Origin: JAMQPK01 sp963761975
GTDB taxonomy: Bacteria > Acidobacteriota > Vicinamibacteria > Vicinamibacterales > JAMQPK01
DNA length: 64,000 nt
Reading direction: 5' to 3'
NCBI GenBank assembly: GCA_963761975.1
Contig: CAVXIR010000002.1
Location: 2,046,001 to 2,110,000 of the forward strand
Under the pieces are notes generated by a model, which was given only the letters and a program-made list of their open reading frames with translations, ran no database searches and had not been told where the DNA came from. The position numbers and the translations under genes were made by a program. Below are positions 34,711 through 44,881 of the stretch, piece after piece (within the stretch, counting starts at the first letter, position 1; the number at the start of each line of letters is the position of its first letter).

Positions 34711-37700
34711 AGAAGGTCTGTCCGATGCCGAAGTACCAGCGTCCCGACGGTTGGCGCCGACGGCTGGTCAGCGGCACGCCAAAGTCGATGCGCACGAGGG
34801 CGAACGGCGAGTTGATGCGCAGCCCGGCGCCCGTCCCTGCCTCGAGGTTCGTCAGCGAGAAGTCGCTCGCCTTCGGAAACACGTTGCCGGCATCCACGAA
34901 CGCGACGGCCTGCACCCACCCGAATAGCGACACACGTGCTTCCTGGTTGAACACGAGCATGCTGTTGCCTCCGCGGGGATCACCGAAGAAATCGACTTCG
35001 CCGAGCCCGTCTTCGACAAAGCCGCGTACGCTCGTGCCTCCGCCCGCGTAGAACCGTTCGCTTGGAATCAGATCCTGATCGAAGCCGCGGCCGAACCCAA
35101 GCCTCAAGGCTGACGCCAACACGAGCCGGTTCCGTACGCTCCTGTAGTAATACTGCTGCGCCAGATATTTGACGAACCGCAGGTCCGAGCCCAACGTTTT
35201 CGCGCCCAGCTCGACACCCGACGAGTGAAACCAGCCGTCTCGCGGGTTGAACGGATCGTTCCGGCGGTCCCACGCGTAGGTGCCCGTCAGCCGTGCGATC
35301 TTCGCTTGCAGTTCGAGCGGGGGAATGCCAGGTATTGGATCGGGTTCGAAGATGTGCGACCGCGAGTAGTCGTAGGCATACGTAGTTGCCATACTCGGGG
35401 AAAACGCGAATCGCTGCTCGACGGTGATCCCGGATTCATCCTCCACGAACGGGGTCGCTCCCGCGGGCGTGAAGTCTTCGCGTGAGGTCGTCGCGAAGAA
35501 ATTTGTCGTCACCGGAAGGCCGAAAAAGCGAGGGAGCGTCACCACTCCCCGCAGGAGGCGCTGGTCCGACTCCAACTGTCCCGCGGCACCCGCGGAGATG
35601 GCATGGCCGAACAGGTTGCGCCTCAGGAAGTCGACGACGAGCGCCGGACGAAGCTCGCGATCGATTTCGATCGGCGTAATGGTGTCGTTGACTCGGAACC
35701 CGTAGCGGAACCGGTAAGGCGAGAGCTCCTGCAGCGTCACCTCGGCGCGTACGCGTTCGACCGGTCCGCCCTCGTCTGGTTCAAACGGAATGATGGCGAT
35801 ATCGGCTGTTCGAAACGCGCCAGTGTCGTACAGGCGCGTCTCGGCGCGGAAGAATTCGGACTGATCGGCGGGCTGCCCGAGCTCGACGTCGAGCGCCCGA
35901 TCGATCACCGCGCGCCTGGTAATTGCCGCGCCCTTCACCTCGACACCGGCGAGTACCTGTTGACGCCCTTCGTCGACTTCGACCGTCAGGCTAACCTCAC
36001 CGCGGGTCTTATCGACGGCCGTCGTCACCGTGACGCGCACGGCGTTGTAGCCGTCGCCGAGGTACTCGCGCTCCACCGCGCGGCGGGCGGGTTCGAGGAC
36101 TGCCGGCTGGAAGACCGATCCGGTCGTCACGCCGAACGCGCTGACGACCTGTTCGGTCGATCGCGCCGTCGCGCCATTGACCACGAGCCCGGCGATCGTG
36201 TACTGCCGGCCCTCGTTGATGTGCACCGGCAGCTCGGCGGATTGCCCCGTGAAGACCGGTGCCTGAACCTTGACGACGGTTTCGAGATATCCGAGCAAGC
36301 GATACTGCTGCTCGACTGCCGCCTGCAGGACGGTTGGGTCGTGCCACACCGACGCATCCAGGCCCTGAGCGCGCACGGCGGCATGGAGCGTGGCCGCCGG
36401 AATCGCCTGCTGACCCGAAAAGACGATCTGCCGATTCGTGAAGCGAGCGCCTGGTTCGATTCGGACCGCGATCTCCTTGATCGCCGCGTCTGGTTCAGAC
36501 ACGACGGTTGCCTGGACGTCTGCACGGAGATACCCGTCTCGCGTCAACTGCGCTCGTGTCAGTGACGTCAGGTCGTCGAGGAGAAAACCGTCGAATACCG
36601 CCGAGACCCACGCGTCTTTCATCTGCTCGACGACGTCGCCCGGCATCGAGTGCCCCCCGATCGTGATGCGCGTCTCGGGTCCGCGGTCGATCTCGTATTC
36701 GAGCGCCACTCCGCTCGTGCCGCTCGACTGCGGGTCGGCGATCGTTCGCCGGGCAGAGATGCGGGCTTCGAGAAAGTCGCGATCACGATAGAGGCGTTGC
36801 AGGCGATCGCGATCCTGCTGCCAGCGATAGAAATCGAAGCGGTCGCCCACTCGCACGCGCAGCCTCTCGAGGACCTCGGCTTCCGAGAGTCCCGGTGTGC
36901 CGGCGATTCGCACGGCCGTCACACGTTCGACCGGACGCTCAACGGCCATCGATCGAGATGACGCATCCGGCGCGGATCCGCCGAAGCTGAGCTCGTGGCG
37001 AAACTCATACGATCGGCTCCCGTCATCCTGCGTGACTCCGCGCACTTCGACGTTCTGTATGGGACGATAGATGGCGATCCACGTGATGTCGCCGGTCTCG
37101 CTGAGGGCCTGCGAGAACACGAGCTCGACATTTCGACTCAGGTTCTTGCCGATGGTGAGGCGCGCGCTCGGATCGGTGTCGGTTGCCAGCAGATCGAAGT
37201 CCGACGCCGCGGCGCCAAGTCCATGGCCGACCTGCACGGTGGAGAGCCCCACCGCACGCCCCGCGAAGCCCAGCAGTTCTCCCGAGAGCAGCATCAGCAG
37301 CTGGCCCCGCGCGATGTCGGTTTGCGCAATCGCACTCGTGTCGCCACGTTGTCCGGTGAGCAGCAACGCCACGAGCTCGTTCTGGCTGGCTCCCGGGCTT
37401 CTGAGGGTCGCTTTCAGCGTCTCGGGCGTTCCGCTCACCTCGAGGGTGATGTCGTAACGCTGGACGCGAGTCTGCAGTGCGAGATCGATGGTCGGTTCGA
37501 CACGCGTGGCATTCGTAAAGTCAACGGTGCCGCGCACGACGTCGTAGGTGCGGCCTCCGAGGAAGACGTCGCCGCCTTCTCCAATCGTCATCCGTCCTGT
37601 CGGAACAGGCTCGGCAATCGTGCCGACAATCCGCATGTTGACGAACATGTCGAGACGGGCGTAGTTGTTGTCAACGACAACCTCTTCGTCCGTTTTGAGA

Positions 37701-40700
37701 TTGATATCGAGCGCGACGCGATCGAAGACGCCGGCCTCGGCGGCCGAGCCCGGAACGGCCGGTCGAGTCCGGACCCCCGTCAACAGTTGAGCCGCGAGGC
37801 TCACCGGTTCTCGATACGACCCGCGAAGCACGGTGAGGTTTCCGGTCAACGTGGGCGCCTTCGCCGACAGGTTGAGCCGGAGATCGGCATCGACCTCACT
37901 GCGCAGGTGTTCGGGCGCCTCGACCGCAAGCCCGCGTCCCCTGATAGCGATCGATCCCCCGGTGATGGCGAACTTCGGGTACTGAATGTTGCCGGTCACG
38001 AGCAGCGTGCCGCCGTTCGCGTTGGCCCTGATGTCGCCGAGTTCCAGCGCATCGCGCGCAAACGTCACCGTCCCTTGCAGGTCGGTGACGGCGAATCGCG
38101 GATCGCGCACGACGAGGCCACCGTTTTCGATCGACAGCCGTCCGTCGACGAGCGGCTGATCGGCGACGCCGGTCACCCTCACATCGAAGGCGGTGCGGCC
38201 CATAGTGGCCACGTCGGGTGAAAACGCGCTCAGCATGCGGAGGTCGAGCGTTCCGTCGAGCGCGAAATCGAGCGCCGGCGACGCACCAGTCAACAGAGCG
38301 CTGCCGGATACGTTGATCCGATTTCCGGCGCCTGCCCACGACCAGTCGAGCACCCGCAGTCGGCCGTCGGCGAGCCGAAGCCTGGTGGGGCGGGCCTGAT
38401 TGAGCGGGACCTTGGCGAGCGAGAGCTCCGCGCGCTCGAGTGTGATCTCCGCTTCGATGTCCTGTACGTCGAGCGAGGTCGCGGTCAGCGCAACCACCCC
38501 ATCCATCCGTCCAGTCACGTCGGTGAGGGTTCCCTCGTCGAGAAATGGCGTCAGCATCGAAGGCGTGATCGAGCCCACGCGCAGAATCGCGCGCGCGGGG
38601 TCACGCGTGGGGGGCAGAGTCTGCACGTACCACTCGGGGAGCCTGGCAGCGAATACGGCGGCCGGTACCCGGCCGGTCCCGGTGACGCTCGCACCCTGCC
38701 ACGTGGCGCGCAAATCGCGAAGATCGAGAACGCCGCCGTCATACGACGCACGAACGTCGATCTCGGTGGCTGGCGGAAGCTCACCGGAACTAACAGAACC
38801 CGACGTAACGCTGAGATCCGCGCTGATGTGGGGCGATTTGAGGCTTCCGGTGGCTCGCATCTGGAAATCGACTGCGCCGGATGCGTCGAATGTGGATCGA
38901 TCGGCCAGTTGGACGAGCGGGGTCAGATCCGCGAGCGACCCTGTCAGCGAGACGCGCAGCGCGTCGGTCGCGGCCGCATCTGGCGCCAGCCGGCCCCTGG
39001 CGGCGAGCGTGGTGTTGCCAACCATCAGCTCCAGATCGTCCGCGACGATCGCGTCGCTCGAGTAGCGGAGCCGGGCCGGGCGAACGAGGCGCACCGGTGC
39101 ACCGTTGACGGTCGCGTCGGTCAGGCGAAGATCCAGAGCAGCGGTAGCGGCAGCGACATCATCGAGCCGGCCTTCGCCTTCAGCGTGCAGCGTGATAGCT
39201 CCACCCAGCACAACGCTCTCCGGTTGTCCCGTTCGGCGAACGAGCCTCGCAAGGTTCGCGGCGTCGAGCGATGCCTCGGCCGTAAACGTGCGCGGCTCGG
39301 CGCGTGCGACGCGAGCCCGAACCATCGCAGCCAGTTCCGATGCGCGACCTGTCAACTGGAGCGTGCGACCGACGGTCTCGACGTCTATCCGCGTGGGGCC
39401 AACGTCGTATCCCTCCCACACGAGCTGCGAGAATTGCGCGAAGCCTTGCGCTTCGGGCGACTCGAGGGAGCCACTGGTTGTGAGCTCCAGATCGAACCTC
39501 GCATCGACCGGCAGATTCGCGGTATCGGATGGCGAGAGCGTCAGACTCTCGCCCTTCACGTGTGCCGAGAATCGTCCAGTCGAGATGGCATAGGTTCCGG
39601 TTGCTTCGAGCGTGCCCTCCCCCTGGGCCACGTTGAGGCTGTCTATCGTGATCAGGCGATTAGAGACGTGCAGCGTCGATCGCAGCCGCTCGACGACCTG
39701 ACCCGCGATGTGCAATCCGTCGGACGCGACGTCGGCAACAACGGAAGGGCTGTCGATCGTTCCTGCGATACGCGCCTCGAGGATGGCCGATCCGACGGGA
39801 CGCCACTCGGCCGGCACATCGGCGGCGACGAGCGCCAGTTGCGGCAGCGTGCCGCTCAGCTCTCCTCGAATGGCGCGCGTGTCGAGATCGATCGAGGAGC
39901 GGCCGGTGATGATGTTTGCGCCGACGGTCACCTGCAGCGCATCGATAAGGATGCGCTGCGCGATAGCCGAGTACCGAGCCGTGGCGGTGCCAGGTCCCGC
40001 GTTCCCGTAGTGGAAGCCCGCGATCTCGATCGCACCTGCCGCACGTGGTGCAGTGACAGTACCCGCGAGGTCGGCGGTAACTGACGCGCTGCCGTCCACG
40101 TTCGACAATGCGTCTGTGTCGTCTGCGAGGCCGGCTCGACGTGCGAGCCTGACCACTTCTGAGAGACGTTGGACGTGAAGCTCGGCACGCCCGTTCAACG
40201 TCGACGCGGCCGGGGCCTTCGGGTCGATGCGCCCTTCGGCTTGGCCCGTCAACTCCACCGTTTCGCCGACGCGATGGTCGTGCGACAGATTCCAGGCGCC
40301 GTCGTGCAGTTTCAGCGTGGCGTGGCCAGACACAGGAAGGGCGCCGCGGGTGGAAGATGTTGCGCCAAGGGTATTCTCCAGGGTCCCACGGCCGGTCAGA
40401 AGCGAGCGGCCGCTCCAGCCAAACGACGCCGAACCCTCCGCAACGGCTGCAACGTGCACGGCCGCGTCGGGCGCGAATGCAGTAACGATCGGGCGAACGT
40501 GAAGACCGCGCCACGTCAGACGGGCACTGCCCACAGAACTCTCATCGAACGGCAACCGCGCGGAGCCCTCGAGTTGGCCGCCCGCAACGGTGGCGTGCAG
40601 CGACTCGATCGTCGCGCCCGAGGCGGAAATAGCACTGCGCGCTCGTGCAGTGATGCTGCCCAGGTTCGACCAGCGAAGATCGTCACCTGCAGCGTCGATC

Positions 40701-41545
40701 GTTGTCGTGATGGCATCGACCGGACCGTCAGCGGTTCCGGAAAACGAGACCAATCCTGTGGGAGCGGGATCGGCGCCGATCCATGGCGCGAGTCGGGCAA
40801 GGTCGAGGTGTCCCTGATATCGAAGCCCACCCAGCGCGACCGTCGGCAAGAGAATCAGCTGCCCATCAGTACGCAAGCGACCCTCGGGAGCTTCGAGCAC
40901 CACGTTTTCGAGGGCGAGCGTTCTTCCATCGAACGCCAGGTGTCCGTCGAGCCGTGAAAGACGCGTCCGCTGTTCGGACGTGTGGACAGACACGTCGTCT
41001 GCCGATAGTCGTCCGTTCAGAAGCCCTTCGAACGGACGGTCGAGATTGATATTGATGCCGCGCGCATCGACGAGCATGCCGGCGAATCGATCGTCGTAGC
41101 GCGCGCGCATACCCCTGACGAGAAAGCGGTCGATCTCGATCGGCCCCCGCAGGGGCTCCGTCGTGGTTTCGGCACCTCGCGGGAGATTGAGCGTTCCGTC
41201 CACCGCACGTACGATCGTGAGGCTGGGGTTGTCGATTTCAAGCGATTCGATGGCGATGCGCCCGGGCACTGCACTCCACGGCAGGTTCACCCTCACTTCT
41301 TCTGCCGCGAAGAAAGGCTCGTCCGATCCGTTTGCAGCGAGGGTGACGTTCCTGGCGCTGAAACTGAGTGTGAGCAGGTTGTAGTCGAGTCGAGAGATAT
41401 CGGCTCGAAACCCCGCAGCCGATTGAAGCCTGACAAGGGCCCACGACAGAGCTGCCGAACGTGCGGGCGGGGTGTGAATGGCGAACACGCACAGCGCGAG
41501 CAGCAGGGGGAGTGCTGCGCCGAGGATGTGCCGCCGCGACATCAT
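34709..41545 (-). CDS. Single-chain TamB-like / POTRA / Omp85 barrel fusion
   Basis: The 2278-aa protein starts with an inner-membrane anchor or signal (MMSRRHILGAALPLLLALCV). Residues to about 1530 form a long AsmA/TamB-type beta structure, and the C-terminal part of this region (YDVVRGTVDFTNATRVEPTI, LLTGQRGDTSAIAQTDIARG, LSRNVELVFSQALSETGDIT) is the conserved TamB (DUF490) module. It continues without interruption into POTRA-type domains (VTAVRIAGTPGLSEAEVLER, SLTRAQLTRDGYLRADVQAT, AGLVVNGA) and then an Omp85 barrel (FSPSMATTYAYDYSRSHIF, GGTSVRGFVEDGLGEVDFFG, terminal WYFGIGQTF). In most bacteria TamA and TamB are separate. It could span the envelope and insert barrel proteins or move lipid. 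Confidence 0.9.
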   Translation of the reverse strand: MMSRRHILGAALPLLLALCVFAIHTPPARSAALSWALVRLQSAAGFRADISRLDYNLLTLSFSARNVTLAANGSDEPFFAAEEVRVNLPWSAVPGRIAIESLEIDNPSLTIVRAVDGTLNLPRGAETTTEPLRGPIEIDRFLVRGMRARYDDRFAGMLVDARGININLDRPFEGLLNGRLSADDVSVHTSEQRTRLSRLDGHLAFDGRTLALENVVLEAPEGRLRTDGQLILLPTVALGGLRYQGHLDLARLAPWIGADPAPTGLVSFSGTADGPVDAITTTIDAAGDDLRWSNLGSITARARSAISASGATIESLHATVAGGQLEGSARLPFDESSVGSARLTWRGLHVRPIVTAFAPDAAVHVAAVAEGSASFGWSGRSLLTGRGTLENTLGATSSTRGALPVSGHATLKLHDGAWNLSHDHRVGETVELTGQAEGRIDPKAPAASTLNGRAELHVQRLSEVVRLARRAGLADDTDALSNVDGSASVTADLAGTVTAPRAAGAIEIAGFHYGNAGPGTATARYSAIAQRILIDALQVTVGANIITGRSSIDLDTRAIRGELSGTLPQLALVAADVPAEWRPVGSAILEARIAGTIDSPSVVADVASDGLHIAGQVVERLRSTLHVSNRLITIDSLNVAQGEGTLEATGTYAISTGRFSAHVKGESLTLSPSDTANLPVDARFDLELTTSGSLESPEAQGFAQFSQLVWEGYDVGPTRIDVETVGRTLQLTGRASELAAMVRARVARAEPRTFTAEASLDAANLARLVRRTGQPESVVLGGAITLHAEGEGRLDDVAAATAALDLRLTDATVNGAPVRLVRPARLRYSSDAIVADDLELMVGNTTLAARGRLAPDAAATDALRVSLTGSLADLTPLVQLADRSTFDASGAVDFQMRATGSLKSPHISADLSVTSGSVSSGELPPATEIDVRASYDGGVLDLRDLRATWQGASVTGTGRVPAAVFAARLPEWYVQTLPPTRDPARAILRVGSITPSMLTPFLDEGTLTDVTGRMDGVVALTATSLDVQDIEAEITLERAELSLAKVPLNQARPTRLRLADGRLRVLDWSWAGAGNRINVSGSALLTGASPALDFALDGTLDLRMLSAFSPDVATMGRTAFDVRVTGVADQPLVDGRLSIENGGLVVRDPRFAVTDLQGTVTFARDALELGDIRANANGGTLLVTGNIQYPKFAITGGSIAIRGRGLAVEAPEHLRSEVDADLRLNLSAKAPTLTGNLTVLRGSYREPVSLAAQLLTGVRTRPAVPGSAAEAGVFDRVALDINLKTDEEVVVDNNYARLDMFVNMRIVGTIAEPVPTGRMTIGEGGDVFLGGRTYDVVRGTVDFTNATRVEPTIDLALQTRVQRYDITLEVSGTPETLKATLRSPGASQNELVALLLTGQRGDTSAIAQTDIARGQLLMLLSGELLGFAGRAVGLSTVQVGHGLGAAASDFDLLATDTDPSARLTIGKNLSRNVELVFSQALSETGDITWIAIYRPIQNVEVRGVTQDDGSRSYEFRHELSFGGSAPDASSRSMAVERPVERVTAVRIAGTPGLSEAEVLERLRVRVGDRFDFYRWQQDRDRLQRLYRDRDFLEARISARRTIADPQSSGTSGVALEYEIDRGPETRITIGGHSMPGDVVEQMKDAWVSAVFDGFLLDDLTSLTRAQLTRDGYLRADVQATVVSEPDAAIKEIAVRIEPGARFTNRQIVFSGQQAIPAATLHAAVRAQGLDASVWHDPTVLQAAVEQQYRLLGYLETVVKVQAPVFTGQSAELPVHINEGRQYTIAGLVVNGATARSTEQVVSAFGVTTGSVFQPAVLEPARRAVEREYLGDGYNAVRVTVTTAVDKTRGEVSLTVEVDEGRQQVLAGVEVKGAAITRRAVIDRALDVELGQPADQSEFFRAETRLYDTGAFRTADIAIIPFEPDEGGPVERVRAEVTLQELSPYRFRYGFRVNDTITPIEIDRELRPALVVDFLRRNLFGHAISAGAAGQLESDQRLLRGVVTLPRFFGLPVTTNFFATTSREDFTPAGATPFVEDESGITVEQRFAFSPSMATTYAYDYSRSHIFEPDPIPGIPPLELQAKIARLTGTYAWDRRNDPFNPRDGWFHSSGVELGAKTLGSDLRFVKYLAQQYYYRSVRNRLVLASALRLGFGRGFDQDLIPSERFYAGGGTSVRGFVEDGLGEVDFFGDPRGGNSMLVFNQEARVSLFGWVQAVAFVDAGNVFPKASDFSLTNLEAGTGAGLRINSPFALVRIDFGVPLTSRRRQPSGRWYFGIGQTF

Positions 41546-41676
41546 GTCCCGCGTGCCATCGCTATGCTCGCAGTGACGCAGATGGATCGGCGCTCAGTGT
41601 TGCGTGAGCCACGTCACGAGCGTACTATCCGAGGACGGGGTGTGTCGATTCCACCTCGTAGTTGCTTTTTCATGGT

Positions 41677-41706
41677 TTGACACTACCTGCATGAGTCGCC
41701 CATACT
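41677..41706 (+). promoter_or_regulatory. Putative sigma-70-type promoter of the cupin gene
   Basis: TTGACA at 41677-41682 is a perfect -35, with CATACT at 41701-41706 after an 18-bp spacer (four of six matches to TATAAT). It lies about 45 nt before the cupin ATG at 41752, which has AGAAGGAG. The rest of 41546-41751 shows no gene. Confidence 0.4.
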
Positions 41707-41751
41707 CCCTCTCCTCGTTCAAGTTTCACTGACAGTCCAGAAGGAGTTTCG

Positions 41752-42422
41752 ATGAGAGCCAGCAAGGCCCTATGGATAGTTGCGCTTTTCGTAGTCTGGT
41801 GCGGAACGGCACTTGCCCAGGACGCGCTGAAAGTCGATCCCGCGCACTATAAGGTTGTATTCGAAAACGCGAGCGTGCGCGTGATGAAGATCGACTACGC
41901 TCCCGGGGCGAAGAGCACCTTGCATCGGCACCCTGACGCCATCGTCATTCCGCTCGTTCCAGCAAAGTGCGGTTTACGATGCCGGACGGCAAGTGGACGG
42001 AGTCAGAGATGGCCTCCGAATCAGCAATGTACACGCCGGCGGTTACCCACATTCCCTCAAACGTTGGTACGACACGAGTCGACGGGCTCCTGATTGAGTT
42101 CAAATCTGCCGCGCCAGGCAAAGCCGCGCTCCCCGCGTCCCGCCCGGGCATGGCGATAAAGGTACTGGCCGAGGGGCCGCGGGCGATGGCCTACCGTTCG
42201 ACGGCCGATCCGACGTTCCAGGAGCCGGCCGGTACGAAGCATGAGTACGACCAGGTCGTCATCGCACTGGGTTCTGCGCAAGTGTCGTTGTCCGTCGATG
42301 GCAAGCCGGCGAAGACGACCTGGGCGCGCGGCGACGTGCAGTTCATCGGACGCGGCGTACCCCACGAGACGAAAAACCTCAGTGGTAAACCGGTGGACTT
42401 CTTGATCGTCGCGATTAAGTAG
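41752..42422 (+). pseudogene. Secreted cupin protein, frameshifted
   Basis: The first frame begins MRASKALWIVALFVVWCGTA (signal peptide) and reads VVFENASVRVMKIDYAPGAK then HRHPDAIVIPL. After about 41955 it breaks. The other frame resumes KVRFTMPDGKWTESEMASES, and runs to VDFLIVAIK at 42422. Joined, they make a two-cupin-like protein of about 220 aa, with DVQFIGRGVPHETKN in the second half. One base is missing relative to the continuous gene. The surrounding sequence (CTCGTTCCAGC) would be continuous if read as CTCGGTACCAGC, but that restoration is only my guess. SD and promoter upstream are good. Confidence 0.7.
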
Positions 42423-42431
42423 CGGCGCAGT

Positions 42432-42812
42432 TCAATTCCGCTTCAAGTTTGCGAGCCAGGCTTGAGCATCCGAGAGGGTGCGGAATACTCCGACATTTCT
42501 GCGGCCTGCCGCGGCGGAGTAGGACTGATACATCCGGCTTAGGCCGAACGCGCCGGGATCGGTGGAGATAAATACCACCGGACCCATAGGAGCCTTGCTT
42601 GCTTCGTCCGCTGCATACGTGGCGAGCTGCATCACTTCGTCTTCCGAGACGCTGACTGTGGCTGCCGATACGTCGAACAGAAACGCACAATGGCGCAGGC
42701 CACCGGTTCTGGTTGTGACGATGAAGCTCATCATGTCCTGCATCGACGTCTCACCCGAGACGATGACCAGGATTTGATTGGGTTGCTGATGTTCGGCAAA
42801 TGAAATCGGCAA
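42432..42812 (-). CDS. STAS/SpoIIAA-like protein
   Basis: The 126-aa product starts at a TTG at 42812 after GGAAGGA. The core, GGLRHCAFLFDVSAATVSVS, PMGPVVFISTDPGAFGLSRM and RRNVGVFRTLSDAQAWLANL, resembles the alpha/beta STAS-like (SEC14/SpoIIAA) domains of small bacterial proteins. The last motif, with FRTLxDAxxWL, is typical of that group. There is no obvious phosphorylatable Ser in the standard position. It is downstream of a membrane-anchored hypothetical gene (16 nt), so likely co-transcribed. Confidence 0.55.
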   Translation of the reverse strand: MPISFAEHQQPNQILVIVSGETSMQDMMSFIVTTRTGGLRHCAFLFDVSAATVSVSEDEVMQLATYAADEASKAPMGPVVFISTDPGAFGLSRMYQSYSAAAGRRNVGVFRTLSDAQAWLANLKRN

Positions 42813-42828
42813 ATGCGATGTCCTTCCG

Positions 42829-43473
42829 TTATCGCTGTTGAAGGGCGGCGTGCAGATGTCGGTAAGACGCGTTGAGCAGACGCGCAACCTGTTGCCAGTC
42901 GGCGCCCTCACCGCCTCTATCGCGAAGCGCGGCGGCCTCGGCACGTAGCCTTCCGGCCTCGCCAACTTTGCTGACAGGCACCTCGTAAAAGACGGCGTAA
43001 AGCTCCGAGATCAATCGACCGACGTTGTCCACTGTGTTGGCGTGCGCGTCGCGTCGTGCCACCCACCAGGCGAGCTCCGCCCGTGCGACAACAGCCGGAT
43101 CGTAACCTGCACCCGTCCAGTCCCTGGCGATCGTGAACGCGCGGGCGAGATCGGGAAGGACGAGGTCGTAGTTCTGCTTCATGCCCGCGAACTGAGCTGC
43201 CGGTCGCGCGAGATAGAAGCCCGCCGTCGCGGCTTTGGCCCAGGTATATCGATACTGTTCGCGGAGCATGACAACCAGCAGGCTGAATAACTCGATATTT
43301 TGCTTGTTGTAATACGCCTGCCACATCCGCAGTTCCAGTTCGGCCACACGGTCGGGATCGAACACGCGCGACGATCGCGGTCCGGCGGGCGTATGAACAA
43401 ACGCAGCGTAACCGGCGAGAATGCCGATAACGAGCGTCGAGCCGATTGCCAGTCGTTTCGAGCGTCGTCGCAT
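42829..43473 (-). CDS. Membrane-anchored hypothetical protein
   Basis: The 214-aa protein starts MRRRSKRLAIGSTLVIGILA with one N-terminal membrane helix, then an all-helical domain: RVAELELRMWQAYYNKQNIE, LREQYRYTWAKAATAGFYLA and YDPAVVARAELAWWVARR. Not recognised as a named family. The ending WQQVARLLNASYRHLHAAL is also helical. It precedes the STAS-like gene on the same strand, and follows the APC permease by 32 nt. Confidence 0.6.
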   Translation of the reverse strand: MRRRSKRLAIGSTLVIGILAGYAAFVHTPAGPRSSRVFDPDRVAELELRMWQAYYNKQNIELFSLLVVMLREQYRYTWAKAATAGFYLARPAAQFAGMKQNYDLVLPDLARAFTIARDWTGAGYDPAVVARAELAWWVARRDAHANTVDNVGRLISELYAVFYEVPVSKVGEAGRLRAEAAALRDRGGEGADWQQVARLLNASYRHLHAALQQR

Positions 43474-43504
43474 GAACTGCCTCGTTGGCACTTAAGGCTA
43501 CCAT

Positions 43505-44881
43505 TTACGGCTCGCCAGCCGGCGCTCGAGTGCGCCCGACCAGCCGGAACACCGGGTAACTGACTGCGAGCAGGAGCAGCGCATAGACGCTGTTGTGTGT
43601 ATCTCCAGCCACCGCCCCCACGAGGAACGCCACAGATCCCGTCAGCGCCAGCGCCGTGGTCCAAGGGTAGCCCCATGCCCGGTACGGCCGTGGCCTTGCG
43701 GACTCGGATTGCCGCAGAACGATCAAAGAGATGAAAGACAAGGTGTAGTTGGCAATGAAGAAGAAGGCGAGCACGGTGATCAATCTCTCGAACGTCCTGC
43801 CGAACGCGATGAACAGCAACGTGACGAGCGTGCTGAGAAAAAGGGCGACGGTGGGCGTGCCACCGGCGTTCACGGTTGCGGCGCGGAATGTGAGGAGGCC
43901 GTCCCGACTCATCGCAAAAAGCACTCGGCTCGCCATCAAATGGTACGCATTCACGGCGCTGAGCAGCGAGACAATCGCGATGATGCGCAGCACGAGGTCC
44001 CCGCGATTGCCGAAGACCGCATCGGCGAGGGCGCCTGCGGCGAATTCTTCTCCCGCGATGGCGCCGATCGGCAACACATAAAGGAACGAAAGGTTGAGCA
44101 GCACGTAAATCGCGGTAATCGAGAACACGCCGGTGAGGAGCGCACGCGGGATGGCGGTGCCTGGATTTCGGATTTCTTCCGAAAAATAGATGACGCCCGT
44201 CCATCCGTCGTATGTGTAGATCACACCCTGAAGCGCGAACACGAACGCAGCAGCCCGCGAAACGCCTGATGCGACAGGCGGCGTCGTTGCGCCGCCCTCG
44301 CCGCCGAACACGAATGCCGCGACTATCAGCGCCGTGAACCCGGCGCCTTTGAGGCCGGTCGTGACGTGCTGAATCAGGCTCGCCTGACGGATACCCCGCC
44401 ACTGCGCAGCAGCAAACGCTGCCGCAACCGTTCCTGCCAGCGCTGGTACGGATTCGCCGAAGGCGGGCCACAGCTCAGCCGAGAACTCGGCGATGACCAC
44501 CGCCACCGCCGCCGTGGTCCCGCAGGTCGAGATCCAGTCGCTCCATCCGACGACGAATCCCGGGTATTCGCCGAGCGCGTGTCGGGCGAAGACGTACTGG
44601 CCGCCCGAACGCGGGAGCATCGCACCCAGTTCGGCGATCTGGATGGCACCGACGAGCGCGTAGAGACCTCCGGCCACCCACGCCGCAAGATAGAGGTTGG
44701 CGTCGGGCAGATGAGCGGCCACCTGCCCCGGCGCACGGAAAATTCCGGCACCGATAGTGTTGCCGATGATGACCGCGAGGCCGAAGCCCACGCCGAGGAC
44801 GCGCAGCAGCCGGCCGTCGGATATTGCCGTCGTGGCCTCCCTGAACCTCAAGGGGCCGTCGCACCGCTCGGCGCAAGCCAA
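43505..44881 (-). CDS. APC-family amino acid permease
   Basis: The 458-aa integral membrane protein has about 12 helices. TM1 has the unwound motif GNTIGAGIFRAPG typical of amino acid-polyamine-organocation carriers, followed by AELGAMLPRSGGQYVFARHA, YDGWTGVIYFSEEIRNPGTA, and MASRVLFAMSRDGLL. Similar to the basic or neutral amino acid permeases (LAT-like); substrate not deducible. The frame starts at 44881, overlapping the preceding VOC-domain gene by 34 nt, so a later start (near the first helix) is possible. Confidence 0.9.
   Translation of the reverse strand: MACAERCDGPLRFREATTAISDGRLLRVLGVGFGLAVIIGNTIGAGIFRAPGQVAAHLPDANLYLAAWVAGGLYALVGAIQIAELGAMLPRSGGQYVFARHALGEYPGFVVGWSDWISTCGTTAAVAVVIAEFSAELWPAFGESVPALAGTVAAAFAAAQWRGIRQASLIQHVTTGLKGAGFTALIVAAFVFGGEGGATTPPVASGVSRAAAFVFALQGVIYTYDGWTGVIYFSEEIRNPGTAIPRALLTGVFSITAIYVLLNLSFLYVLPIGAIAGEEFAAGALADAVFGNRGDLVLRIIAIVSLLSAVNAYHLMASRVLFAMSRDGLLTFRAATVNAGGTPTVALFLSTLVTLLFIAFGRTFERLITVLAFFFIANYTLSFISLIVLRQSESARPRPYRAWGYPWTTALALTGSVAFLVGAVAGDTHNSVYALLLLAVSYPVFRLVGRTRAPAGEP

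Noticed and set aside
38400..39065. A 221-codon plus-strand frame antisense to the TamB-like gene
   Set aside because: Serine/arginine-rich translation without motifs. The opposite frame is a well-supported gene.
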